From JBAVQS01 sp049694275 (lineage in GTDB: Bacteria; Chloroflexota; Anaerolineae; UBA4142; SHND01), in assembly GCA_049694275.1 (NCBI GenBank), contig JBAVQS010000333.1:1-33589 (forward strand): 33,589 nt of DNA, read 5' to 3'. The notes beneath the pieces are model-generated. The model was not told where the DNA came from. It worked only from the letters and a program-made list of their open reading frames with translations, and made no database searches. The position numbers and the translations under genes were made by a program. The first letter of the stretch is position 1, and each line of letters opens with the position of its first letter. Below, piece after piece: positions 7,657-16,366 of the stretch.

Positions 7657-9171
7657 ATGGCAGGGAATGTGAATATTCTAACGATGAAGGGAATCACAAA
7701 ATCCTTTCCGGGCGTCACCGCGCTCGAAAACGTTGACTTTTCCTTGAGAAAAGGGGAGATTCATGCCCTGATGGGGGAGAATGGGGCTGGAAAATCCACT
7801 TTAATCAAAGTGTTGACTGGCGTAGAACACCCGGATACCGGCTCGATTGAACTGGGGGGCGCCCCCGTACAGGTGCGTTCGCCCCAGCATTCGCAGGCGC
7901 TGGGCATCAGCACGGTTTATCAAGAGGTCAACCTCTGCACCAATATTTCCGTCGCCGAGAATATTATGCTGGGGCACGAGCCGCATCGTTGGGGCAGTAT
8001 CGATTGGCGCAAGATGAATGCCCTGGCCAAGCAGTCGCTGAAAAGGCTTGATATCGATATTGATGTCGCCCGGCCGTTGGGGAATTATTCACTGGCCATT
8101 CAACAAATGGTGGCGATTGCGCGTTCGCTTGAGATCGCGTCCGCCCGCATCCTGATCCTCGACGAGCCGACGTCCAGCCTGGACGTCAACGAAACCAACC
8201 TGCTCTTTGACGTGATGCGGAAGTTAAAAGGCGAAGGCCTCGGCATTATTTTCATTACGCATTTCCTGGACCAGGTTTACCGGATTGCCGATCGGATCAC
8301 TGTTCTCCGCAATGGCAAGCTGGTGGGCGCTTATGAGATCGCTTTGCTGCCGCGCATCGAGCTCGTCGCCAAGATGTTGGGACGCAGCTTGAGCGACCTG
8401 GATGCCATGTCCCAGATCCGATCCAAGACCGAGCACAAAAAAGAGGCCCGGCCCGTCGTCGAAGCAAAAGGTCTGGGTCTCAAAGGGTCGCTTGAACCGG
8501 TGGATGTGGAGCTTGACGTCAACGAGGTGGTTGGGGTTGCTGGGTTGTTGGGCTCCGGCCGAACCGAAATGGCGAACCTGCTCTTTGGGGTCGATACCCC
8601 GGATGCCGGTTCACTCACAATCGACGGTAAAAAGGTTGAACGCCATTCGCCTTTGGAATCCCTCAAAAATGGGATCGCCCTGTGCCCGGAAGATCGCAAG
8701 GCCGAAGGAGTGGTGGGCGATTTGACCATTCGCGAAAACATTATCCTCGCTCTGCAGGCCCGCTACGGCTGGTTCAAATTTCTGGACACGCAGAAACAAT
8801 ACGAGATTGCCCAGAAATATATAGAGCTTTTGGGCATTATCACCCCCTCCCCGGATCAACTGGTTAAGAACTTGAGCGGTGGAAACCAGCAAAAGGTCAT
8901 CCTGGCCCGCTGGTTAGCTACCAATCCACGGGTTTTGATCCTGGACGAACCGACACGCGGCATTGACGTGGGCGCCAAGGCGGAAATTCAAAAACTGGTG
9001 CTGGAACTCGCCGCCGAAGGCAAGTCTATCGTCTTTATTTCCTCGGAGCTGGAAGAGGTATTACGCATCAGCCAGCGCATTCTGGTCATGCGTGATCATA
9101 AGAAAGCGGCCGAATACGCGAGCGATGTCGACGATCAGACGGTGATGCATACCATGGCAGGGAGTGTATGA
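7657..9171 (+). CDS. Sugar ABC transporter ATP-binding protein with two nucleotide-binding domains (YtfR/RbsA-like)
   Basis: The 504-residue protein contains two ABC domains. The first has a canonical Walker A (GENGAGKST, about 41-49), an atypical signature (SLAIQQMVAIARS) and Walker B ILILDEPTSSLD. The second has the degenerate Walker A GLLGSGRTE, the standard signature LSGGNQQKV and Walker B VLILDEPTRGID. This asymmetry is normal for carbohydrate-uptake transporter-2 ATPases such as RbsA, MglA and YtfR. The start at 7657 lacks a strong ribosome-binding site but gives the usual short N-terminus before KGITKSFPGV; an in-frame ATG at 7684 is a weaker alternative. It overlaps the first permease by four bases. 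It powers import through the two permeases that follow. Confidence 0.94.
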   Translation: MAGNVNILTMKGITKSFPGVTALENVDFSLRKGEIHALMGENGAGKSTLIKVLTGVEHPDTGSIELGGAPVQVRSPQHSQALGISTVYQEVNLCTNISVAENIMLGHEPHRWGSIDWRKMNALAKQSLKRLDIDIDVARPLGNYSLAIQQMVAIARSLEIASARILILDEPTSSLDVNETNLLFDVMRKLKGEGLGIIFITHFLDQVYRIADRITVLRNGKLVGAYEIALLPRIELVAKMLGRSLSDLDAMSQIRSKTEHKKEARPVVEAKGLGLKGSLEPVDVELDVNEVVGVAGLLGSGRTEMANLLFGVDTPDAGSLTIDGKKVERHSPLESLKNGIALCPEDRKAEGVVGDLTIRENIILALQARYGWFKFLDTQKQYEIAQKYIELLGIITPSPDQLVKNLSGGNQQKVILARWLATNPRVLILDEPTRGIDVGAKAEIQKLVLELAAEGKSIVFISSELEEVLRISQRILVMRDHKKAAEYASDVDDQTVMHTMAGSV

Positions 9172-10268
9172 ATAATTTTCCTCTACTCAAACGGATGCGT
9201 GAGAGCCGGGTGTTCTGGCCGCTCGTGGCGCTCGCGTTGATTTTGATTTTTGATGCAATCTTTGCCCCTGGATTCTTCAAGATCGGGATTCTGGATGGGC
9301 ATTTATACGGAAATCTCATCGACGTCCTTAACGATGGCGCGCCTTTGATGCTGGTGGCCATTGGGATGACGATGGTGATTGCGACCGGCGGGGTTGACCT
9401 TTCGGTGGGCGCAGTGATTGCCATTTCGGCAGCCATGGGCGCGGTGTTGATTAATCCGGCCCTGGGCAATCAACTGATCACGAATGAGATTCTGACCAAG
9501 GATGTCACGAATACCCCTTTGCCCCTCATTGTCCTGGCTGATTTGGCCGCAGGCACTCTGTGCGGTCTTTGGAATGGAATCCTGGTTTCGAGGGCCAGAA
9601 TCCAACCGATGGTCGCCACCCTCATCCTGATGGTGGCCGGCCGTGGGATTGCCCAACTCATTACCAATGGTCAAATCATGACCATTTATTACACCCCCTA
9701 TTTCTGGTTTGGGAACGGGTTTATATTGGGGCTTCCCGTTTCCATCTATATCGTGGCCGTCGTTTTCATACTCGCCTGGATCGGCGTGCGTAAAACCCCG
9801 ATTGGGCTGTTCGTCGAATCGGTCGGGCTGAATGCCAAATCGTCTTATTACAGCGGGATCAACGAGAAAAATGTCAAGCTCCTGGCCTATACCTTTTGTG
9901 GATTCTGCGGCGCCATCGCCGGCTTGATCCTCAGTTCCTACGTCCACAGCGCCGATGGCAACAACAACGGCCTCAATTATGAACTGGATGCCATCTTGTC
10001 TGTTGTCATGGGCGGGACATTGATGTCCGGCGGGCGGTTTTCCTTATTTGCGAGCATGCTCGGCGCGCTGGTGCTCTGGACCTTCACCCTGACCGTCTAT
10101 ACCTTTGGCGTTCCGGCGAATGCCTTGTTGGCTGCCAAAGCGGTGCTGGTGATGGTGGTGATTCTCCTTTATTCTGATTACACCAGTCGAATTTTGAATA
10201 GATTTTCCGAGCGGAAGGTAGCCCACCCCGGCGAGTCAAAAGGAGCTGAAAATGGTACAGCGAATTAA
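9168..10268 (+). CDS. Sugar ABC transporter permease 1 (YtfT-like)
   Basis: A 366-residue polytopic inner-membrane protein of the BPD_transp_2 family (RbsC/YtfT type), with about ten hydrophobic segments. The conserved loop IGMTMVIATGGVDLSVGAV near residues 63-83 contains the GGxDLSVG signature of sugar permeases. It overlaps the ATPase by four bases and the next permease by 17 bases, so all three are translationally coupled. The presence of two non-identical permeases suggests a heterodimeric channel, as in YtfT/YjfF, rather than the homodimer of RbsC. Confidence 0.93.
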   Translation: MNNFPLLKRMRESRVFWPLVALALILIFDAIFAPGFFKIGILDGHLYGNLIDVLNDGAPLMLVAIGMTMVIATGGVDLSVGAVIAISAAMGAVLINPALGNQLITNEILTKDVTNTPLPLIVLADLAAGTLCGLWNGILVSRARIQPMVATLILMVAGRGIAQLITNGQIMTIYYTPYFWFGNGFILGLPVSIYIVAVVFILAWIGVRKTPIGLFVESVGLNAKSSYYSGINEKNVKLLAYTFCGFCGAIAGLILSSYVHSADGNNNGLNYELDAILSVVMGGTLMSGGRFSLFASMLGALVLWTFTLTVYTFGVPANALLAAKAVLVMVVILLYSDYTSRILNRFSERKVAHPGESKGAENGTAN

Positions 10269-11232
10269 GCTTTTCCTGTTAAGCTATGGCCCCTTGCTGA
10301 CAACCATCACGATATTCATCGTGGCCTTTTTTATCGGAGGCCAGTTGTACCCCGCCATGCAAAAACCGCAGGTGTTCTTTAACCTGTTTATTAACGATGG
10401 CAGTCTATTGCTGGTTTCCATTGGCATGACGCTGGTGATCCTTACCGGAGGGATCGACCTTTCGGTGGGCGGGGTGATTGCCCTGACCACGGCGGCATCC
10501 GCCGCGCTGCTGCAAAATGGCGTAAGCCCGGCGATTGTAATGCCCTTGATGTTAGTCATGGGTATCGCCCTGGGGTTTGCGCTGGGCTGGATTATTCATT
10601 TCCTCAAAGTGCAGCCTTTTATCGCGACCCTGATGGGCCTCTTTTTCGCGCGCGGGGTAGCTTATATCATCAGCCTGACTTCTGTGACCATTGATAATGA
10701 GTTTTACAAGTTCCTGGCGCTAACTCCCATTTATATTCCCTTCATTCCCAAGGCCTATGTATACAGTTATTCGCTGGTGGGCCCGGTGATATTCCTGGTG
10801 GCAATTTACCTGCTTTTCTTCACCCGGTTTGGCCGCACCATTTATGCCATTGGGAATAATGAACAATCCGCCATGTTGATGGGCTTGCCGGTCGGCCGCA
10901 CAAAAATCATCGTCTATTCCTTTAGCGGTTTTTGTTCGGCCCTGGCAGGGATCGTATGGAGTATCGCGCTACTTTCAGGTTATGGACAGTATGCTCCGGG
11001 ATTGGAACTGGACTCGATTGCCTCGGTGGTGATGGGCGGCACACTGTTAACAGGCGGCGTGGGTAGTGTGCTCGGCACCCTGTTTGGAGTTTTGATCCAT
11101 GGCACCATCGTGTCCATCCTTCAATTCAATGGCACGTTGAGCTCGTGGTGGACGCGCATCGGTGTGGGTGTTCTCACCCTGGTCTTTATCGGAATCCAGA
11201 GCCTGTTCTATATGCGGAAGAAACACTCTTGA
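10252..11232 (+). CDS. Sugar ABC transporter permease 2 (YjfF-like)
   Basis: A 326-residue BPD_transp_2 permease, clearly related to but distinct from the preceding one. It has the same signature (IGMTLVILTGGIDLSVGGV) and the conserved end loop LDSIASVVMGGTLLTGGVG. The ATG follows GGAGCTGAAA inside the end of permease 1. Its C-terminus (FYMRKKHS) is immediately followed by the ribosome-binding site of araA, 16 bases away, tying uptake and catabolism into one transcript. Confidence 0.93.
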   Translation: MVQRIKLFLLSYGPLLTTITIFIVAFFIGGQLYPAMQKPQVFFNLFINDGSLLLVSIGMTLVILTGGIDLSVGGVIALTTAASAALLQNGVSPAIVMPLMLVMGIALGFALGWIIHFLKVQPFIATLMGLFFARGVAYIISLTSVTIDNEFYKFLALTPIYIPFIPKAYVYSYSLVGPVIFLVAIYLLFFTRFGRTIYAIGNNEQSAMLMGLPVGRTKIIVYSFSGFCSALAGIVWSIALLSGYGQYAPGLELDSIASVVMGGTLLTGGVGSVLGTLFGVLIHGTIVSILQFNGTLSSWWTRIGVGVLTLVFIGIQSLFYMRKKHS

Positions 11233-11248
11233 GAAGGAGCGCCAAATC

Positions 11249-12757
11249 ATGATCGACCTCAAACAATTCCAGGTATGGTTTGTCACCGGCAGCCAGCATC
11301 TGTACGGGGCGGAGACCCTTCAGCGAGTTGCACAAGACTCTCAGCTCATTGCGCAGGGGCTCGACCAATCGGACCGGATTCCGGTGCAAGTGGTGTACAA
11401 GCCCGTCATGACGACTACAGAGGCCATCCATGCGCTGTGCCAGGAAGCGAATAGGGATAGCAATTGTGTCGGGCTGATTCTGTGGATGCATACCTTCTCC
11501 CCGGCCAAGATGTGGATCACCGGCCTGAAGGCGCTGCAAAAGCCTTTCGTGCACCTTCACACTCAATTTAACCGCGATTTGCCCTGGTCTACGATTGACA
11601 TGGATTTTATGAATCTGAACCAGTCCGCGCACGGAGACCGCGAATTCGGCTTTATTGGGAGCAGGTTGCGATTGAATCGCAAAGTGATTGTCGGCCATTG
11701 GCAAGCAAAAGACGTGCAGGACCAACTCGGAATTTGGACGCGCGTGGCGAGCGCCTGGCACGATGCACAGGGCGCAAAAATCGCGCGGTTCGGCGATAAC
11801 ATGCGCGAGGTCGCGGTGACCGAGGGCGATAAGGTCGAGGCGCAAATCAGGCTGGGCTATTCAGTCAATGGTTATGGCCTGGGCGACCTGGACGAGTGCG
11901 TCAGCCAGGTCTCGGAAGCCCAGGTTGACCGGCTGGTGTCCGAATATGATGAACGCTACACCGTCGCCGAACCCCTTCGGCGTGATGGTCCCCAGCGGAA
12001 CGCGCTGCGCGAAGCCGCCCGCATTGAGCTGGGGCTGAGACATTTCCTGACCGACGGCGGATTCAAAGGCTTTACCGATACCTTTGAGAACCTGCGCGGT
12101 CTCGATCAGCTCCCCGGCATTGCCGTCCAGCGTTTGATGGCGGATGGCTATGGCTTTGGCGCGGAGGGCGATTGGAAGACCGCGGCGCTGGTCCGGGCGA
12201 TGAAGGTGATGAGCGCCGGGATGGAGGGTGGCGTCTCTTTCATGGAAGATTATACCTATCATCTGGCCGATGGCGACATGAAGGTGCTGGGCGCACATAT
12301 GCTTGAAGTGTGTGAATCAATCGCCGAAGGCAAGCCCTCACTCGAAATTCATCCCCTCTCTATCGGCGGTAAGGCGGATCCGGCGCGCCTGGTGTTCAAT
12401 ACGCGTAGTGGGCCCGCCGTCAATGCTTCCATTATCGATATGGGGGATCGATTTCGCATGATCGTGAACGAGGTCGATGTACTGCCGATCACCCAGTCTC
12501 TCCCGCATCTGCCGGTGGCGCGCGCCGTATGGACGCCGCGGCCTGATTTCAAGACAGCGGCGACCGCCTGGATTCTGGCCGGCGGCGCGCACCATACCGG
12601 GTTCAGCCACGCGGTAACGGCGGCGTATTTGGAGGACTATGCAGAGATCGCAAACATGGAATTTTTGTTGATTGGCGGGGAGACCCGGCTGTCGGAATTC
12701 AAGAAAGAGCTCCGATGGAACGACCTCTACTATCATTCGGCGAATTTCGGACGCTGA
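11249..12757 (+). CDS. araA: L-arabinose isomerase
   Basis: The 502-residue enzyme converts L-arabinose to L-ribulose in the cytoplasm with a divalent metal, usually Mn2+. It starts MIDLKQFQVWFVTGSQHLYG, as the Escherichia coli enzyme does in outline. The metal/catalytic residues fall at the same numbers as in that enzyme: E306 (GFGAEGD), E333 (FMEDYTY) and H350 (GAHMLEVC), with the fourth ligand in the HH pair at 448-449. The ATG at 11249 is chosen over longer in-frame starts because GAGAAGGAG lies just before it and the upstream frame overlaps the permease. Length is nearly identical to the family norm. It is the first catabolic gene after the transporter. Confidence 0.97.
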   Translation: MIDLKQFQVWFVTGSQHLYGAETLQRVAQDSQLIAQGLDQSDRIPVQVVYKPVMTTTEAIHALCQEANRDSNCVGLILWMHTFSPAKMWITGLKALQKPFVHLHTQFNRDLPWSTIDMDFMNLNQSAHGDREFGFIGSRLRLNRKVIVGHWQAKDVQDQLGIWTRVASAWHDAQGAKIARFGDNMREVAVTEGDKVEAQIRLGYSVNGYGLGDLDECVSQVSEAQVDRLVSEYDERYTVAEPLRRDGPQRNALREAARIELGLRHFLTDGGFKGFTDTFENLRGLDQLPGIAVQRLMADGYGFGAEGDWKTAALVRAMKVMSAGMEGGVSFMEDYTYHLADGDMKVLGAHMLEVCESIAEGKPSLEIHPLSIGGKADPARLVFNTRSGPAVNASIIDMGDRFRMIVNEVDVLPITQSLPHLPVARAVWTPRPDFKTAATAWILAGGAHHTGFSHAVTAAYLEDYAEIANMEFLLIGGETRLSEFKKELRWNDLYYHSANFGR

Positions 12758-12826
12758 GCGCGCGGCGAATTTGCACAATTTGCAGGAAACAGCCCCTTTC
12801 CGAGTTCGCAATCGAAGGAGATTGAA

Positions 12827-14515
12827 ATGAGCAAGCGAAAATACTCAATCGGCGTAGACTTTGGGACAGAATCGGGCCGCGCCGTGCTCGTGGATGTCAG
12901 CACCGGCAAAGAGATTGCCACCGCCATCTATCCTTACAAACACGGCGTGATCGATCAAGTCCTACCGGCGCCGGGCGAAAAGGTCCGCCTCGAGCCGGAC
13001 TGGGCGTTACAGGACCCCGAGGATTATATCCGCACTTTTAAACACGCTGTCCCGGCCGTGCTGAAACAGACCGGTGTGGACCCCGCCGATGTCATCGGCA
13101 TCGGCATTGATTTTACCGCATGCACCATGCTGCCGGTACAAGCCGATGGGACGCCGCTCTGTATGCGGCCGGAATATCGCCGAAACCCGCACGCCTGGGT
13201 GAAACTCTGGAAGCACCATGCCGCGCAACCCGAAGCCGACCAGATCAACGCCACTGCGCGACGGCGGGGCGAGGAATGGCTCAATCGCTACGGGGGCAAG
13301 ATTTCGTCCGAGTGGTTCTTTAGCAAGACGCTCCAAATTCTGAATGAAGCGCCGGAGATTTATGCCGCCGCCGATCGCCTGATCGAAGCTGCGGATTGGG
13401 TGGTGTGGCAACTGACCGGTGTCGAGACGCGCAATTCCTGCACCGCGGGCTACAAGGCGATGTGGAGCAAGCGCGAGGGTTTTCCCCAGGATGCGTATTT
13501 CGAGGCGCTTGATCCGCGTCTCGCCGGCGTCATCGACGCCAAACTATCGCGCCAGGTGCAATCGGTTGGCGAACGCGCCGGCGAACTCTCCCCGCGCGCT
13601 GCCCAGTGGACAGGGCTCGAGCCGGGGACGGCCGTCGCCGTGGCGAACGTGGACGCGCACGTGTCTGTACCCGCCGCGACCGTGGTCGAGCCAGGGCGCA
13701 TGGTCATGATTATGGGGACCAGCACCTGTCACATGCTGCTTGGCGCCCAGGAACGCCAGGTCGAAGGGATGTGCGGCGTCGTGGAAGACGGCATCATTCC
13801 GGGATTATATGGTTTTGAAGCGGGGCAGTCGGGCGTCGGCGACATTTTTGCCTGGTTCGTGGACAATGCGACGCCGCCGGAATATCACGCGCAGGCCCAA
13901 AAGAAAAAGAGGGACCTGCATAAACTGCTTGAGCTCGAAGCGGCCAAGCTCGAGCCGGGCGAATCCGGTTTACTTGCGCTCGATTGGTGGAACGGTAACC
14001 GCTCGACGCTCGTCGATGTAGACCTGACCGGCCTGCTCCTGGGCGCGACGCTGGCGACCAAAGCGCCCGAGATTTATCGCACGCTGATCGAGGCGACGGC
14101 CTTTGGCACGCGCGTCATTATCGAAGCATTTGAAAAGAACGGTGTGGCGGTGCATGAATTGGTGGCGGCGGGCGGCCTGCCGGAAAAGAATCCGCTTTTG
14201 ATGCAAATCTATGCCGACATCACCGGGCGCGAGATCAAGGTCGTCGGCACCCGGCAAGCGGGCGCGCTGGGTGCGGCAATGTTTGGCGCAGTGGCGGCCG
14301 GACGCGCCGCCGGGGGTTACGATTCAATCCTTGAGGCGGCCCGGTGCATGGCGCGGCTCAAGCAGGGGAGCTACCGCCCGATCCCCGCGCATCAAAAGGT
14401 ATACGAGCAACTGTATGCCGAGTACGTTCGGTTGTACAACTATTTTGGCCGCGGTGAGAACAGGGTCATGAAGACCCTCAAGCGGATCAAAGCGGAAACG
14501 AGGCATCATGCTTGA
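12827..14515 (+). CDS. araB: L-ribulokinase
   Basis: A 562-residue FGGY-family kinase that phosphorylates L-ribulose to L-ribulose-5-phosphate using ATP. The N-terminal phosphate-binding motif is GVDFGTESGRAVLVDV (about 9-24). The ribulokinase-specific DFTACTMLPV, the GTSTCHMLLG loop and the C-terminal AAGGLPEKNPLLMQIYADITG segment are all present. The ATG follows AAGGAG by about six bases, 69 bases after araA. Its end overlaps araD by eight bases. Length matches AraB of enteric bacteria (about 566), and none of the expected motifs is missing. A xylulokinase is unlikely given the ribulokinase-type motifs and the araA/araD neighbours. Confidence 0.96.
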   Translation: MSKRKYSIGVDFGTESGRAVLVDVSTGKEIATAIYPYKHGVIDQVLPAPGEKVRLEPDWALQDPEDYIRTFKHAVPAVLKQTGVDPADVIGIGIDFTACTMLPVQADGTPLCMRPEYRRNPHAWVKLWKHHAAQPEADQINATARRRGEEWLNRYGGKISSEWFFSKTLQILNEAPEIYAAADRLIEAADWVVWQLTGVETRNSCTAGYKAMWSKREGFPQDAYFEALDPRLAGVIDAKLSRQVQSVGERAGELSPRAAQWTGLEPGTAVAVANVDAHVSVPAATVVEPGRMVMIMGTSTCHMLLGAQERQVEGMCGVVEDGIIPGLYGFEAGQSGVGDIFAWFVDNATPPEYHAQAQKKKRDLHKLLELEAAKLEPGESGLLALDWWNGNRSTLVDVDLTGLLLGATLATKAPEIYRTLIEATAFGTRVIIEAFEKNGVAVHELVAAGGLPEKNPLLMQIYADITGREIKVVGTRQAGALGAAMFGAVAAGRAAGGYDSILEAARCMARLKQGSYRPIPAHQKVYEQLYAEYVRLYNYFGRGENRVMKTLKRIKAETRHHA

Positions 14516-15164
14516 AACACTGCGAGAAGAGATCCTTCGACTGCACCTGGAGCTACCGCGGAACAACCTCGTCACCTGGACGAGCGGCAATGTAAGCGGG
14601 CGTGACCCGGCCAGCGGGTTCGTGGTCATCAAACCGAGCGGAGTACGCTATGAAGCGCTTACGCTTGAGCAGATGGTGATCGTAGACCTCGATGGACACG
14701 TGATCGAAGGCAAGCTCAAGCCGTCATCCGACGTTCACGCACACCTTTACGTCTACCGGAATAAACCGGATGTCAATGGCGTGGTGCACACGCACTCTAC
14801 TTTTGCGACGGCCTTTGCGGCGGCGGGACGACCGATTCACGCGTATCTAACGGCGATCTGCGATGAGTTTGGCGGACCGATCCCTTGTGGTGGATATGCC
14901 AGGGTCGGCGGCGACGAGATCGGGCGCGAGATCGTGCGGAGCATCGGTTCCAGTCCGGCGCTTTTGCTCAAGAATCATGGCGTGTTCACGATTGGCAAGA
15001 CGCCGGAAGCCGCGGTCAAAGCGGCGGTGATGGTCGAAGATGTTGCACGGACTGTGTTTTATGCGCTGCAGCTAGGGCCGCTCGACGAGATTCCGCCCGA
15101 GGAGGTCGCGCGGGCACGCCGTCGTTATCTTGAGGAATACGGGCAAGGAATGGCCCCCGCATAA
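14508..15164 (+). CDS. araD: L-ribulose-5-phosphate 4-epimerase
   Basis: A 218-residue class II aldolase/epimerase family protein converting L-ribulose-5-phosphate to D-xylulose-5-phosphate, the exit to the pentose phosphate pathway. The zinc ligands are visible as the HTH pair in GVVHTHSTFATAF and the later histidine in LLKNHGVFTIG. The phosphate-binding segment TWTSGNVSGRD near the start and the catalytic aspartate in KPSSDVHAH are present. It ends with a YGQ-containing tail like the enteric enzyme, but is slightly shorter (231 there). The start codon is inside araB. A related aldolase such as fuculose-phosphate aldolase is possible by fold, but the operon makes AraD the natural call. Confidence 0.95.
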   Translation: MLETLREEILRLHLELPRNNLVTWTSGNVSGRDPASGFVVIKPSGVRYEALTLEQMVIVDLDGHVIEGKLKPSSDVHAHLYVYRNKPDVNGVVHTHSTFATAFAAAGRPIHAYLTAICDEFGGPIPCGGYARVGGDEIGREIVRSIGSSPALLLKNHGVFTIGKTPEAAVKAAVMVEDVARTVFYALQLGPLDEIPPEEVARARRRYLEEYGQGMAPA

Positions 15165-15190
15165 TAGCGTCAGTGACCGATTTTGTGATG

Positions 15191-15238
15191 TAGCCCGGCA
15201 ATCCAGCCTTCCGCGATAAGGCGTCCTGTGCCGGGCTA
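15191..15238 (+). terminator. Nested hairpin downstream of araD
   Basis: Outer arms TAGCCCGGCA (15191-15200) and TGCCGGGCTA (15229-15238) pair perfectly, and an inner stem GCCTT/AAGGC (15206-15210 with 15218-15222) sits in the loop. It starts about 26 bases after the araD stop and is the only likely end signal of the arabinose operon. It lacks a proper T-run, so it may act with Rho or be a REP-like repeat that protects the mRNA end. Confidence 0.5.
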
Positions 15239-15286
15239 GCGTGCTTTCCCTATCCCCGTTTTTTGCGCAAGACCGCGTTCTCCACT

Positions 15287-15316
15287 TTGTTTGCAGTTCC
15301 GCAATTTTGATATAGA
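15287..15316 (+). promoter_or_regulatory. Possible promoter of the aldo/keto reductase gene
   Basis: TTGTTT (15287-15292), an 18-base spacer and TATAGA (15311-15316) lie about 40 bases before the ATG at 15355. The match is moderate. Confidence 0.4.
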
Positions 15317-15354
15317 ATCTTCCCAATTGTTCGTGCGCGACGAGGAGCAGATGT

Positions 15355-16335
15355 ATGGAATATGTCAATCTCGGCCGGACCGGTCTGAAGGTTTCGCGCC
15401 TGTGCCTGGGGTGCATGACGTATGGGACCTCGAAATGGCGCGAGTGGGTGCTGGACGAGGAGGAGAGCCGCCCGTTTTTCCAGCGCGCGCTGGAGCACGG
15501 GATTAACTTTTTCGACACGTCCAATTCGTATTCGCAAGGGGTGAGCGAAGAGGTGACGGGGCGCGCACTGCGCGATTTTGCCAAGCGGGATGAGGTGGTC
15601 CTCGCGACCAAGGTGTTTTTCGAGTACGGGAGCAAACCGACCCAGGGGGGCCTTTCGCGCAAGGCGATCATGCAGGCGATCGACGATTCCCTCCGGCGCC
15701 TGGGGACGGATTATGTGGACCTGTACCAGACACACCGATACGATTATGCCACGCCGATCGAAGAGACGATGGAGGCGCTGCACGACGTGGTCAAGGCGGG
15801 CAAGGCGCGCTATATCGGCGCGTCGTCCATGTGGACGTGGCAATTTATTCAGGCGCAGTACAGGGCGGACCTGCACGGCTGGACGCGCTTTGTGTCGATG
15901 CAGAACCACTATAACCTGGTCTACCGGGAAGAGGAACGGGAGATGAACCCGTTCTGCCGGGCGGAGGGGGTGGGGCTGATTCCGTGGAGCCCGATGGCGC
16001 GCGGCTTTTTGGCAGGCAACCGCTCCCGGGACAAGGGCGCCGGCACAACGCGAGCGCGGACGGACACCTACGGGCACAGCCTATATTACCAGGATTATGA
16101 TTTTCAGATCGTGGACCGCGTGACCGAGGTGGCGCAAAAGCGGGGAGTGAGCAACGCTCAGATCGCGCTGGCGTGGGTCCTCCACCAGCCGGGGGTCACC
16201 GCGCCGATTATCGGAGCGAGCAAAATGTTCCAGTTGGAAGAGGCGGTCGGCGCGCTCGCCGTCAAGCTGTCGCCCGAAGAGCTGAAATACCTGGAAGAGC
16301 CGTATATCCCGCATCGGGTGCTGGAGCACGGTTAG
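15355..16335 (+). CDS. Aldo/keto reductase (voltage-gated K+ channel beta-subunit-like subfamily)
   Basis: A 326-residue NAD(P)H-dependent oxidoreductase with the TIM-barrel aldo/keto reductase fold. The catalytic tetrad is complete: D54 and Y59 (FFDTSNSYSQG), K86 (LATKVFF) and H127 (LYQTHRYD). The C-terminal cofactor-binding segment includes IGASKMFQLEEAVGAL. Strong resemblance to the YajO/YeaE-YghZ style bacterial subfamily is seen in LGRTGLKVSRLCLGCMTYG at the N-terminus. The ATG follows GAGGAGCAG. It lies after the arabinose operon but has its own promoter, so a role in pentose metabolism is only a guess. The physiological substrate cannot be told from the sequence. Confidence 0.93.
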   Translation: MEYVNLGRTGLKVSRLCLGCMTYGTSKWREWVLDEEESRPFFQRALEHGINFFDTSNSYSQGVSEEVTGRALRDFAKRDEVVLATKVFFEYGSKPTQGGLSRKAIMQAIDDSLRRLGTDYVDLYQTHRYDYATPIEETMEALHDVVKAGKARYIGASSMWTWQFIQAQYRADLHGWTRFVSMQNHYNLVYREEEREMNPFCRAEGVGLIPWSPMARGFLAGNRSRDKGAGTTRARTDTYGHSLYYQDYDFQIVDRVTEVAQKRGVSNAQIALAWVLHQPGVTAPIIGASKMFQLEEAVGALAVKLSPEELKYLEEPYIPHRVLEHG

Positions 16336-16366
16336 AATCATCTCGTACAGAGGAGCATAAGGACTC

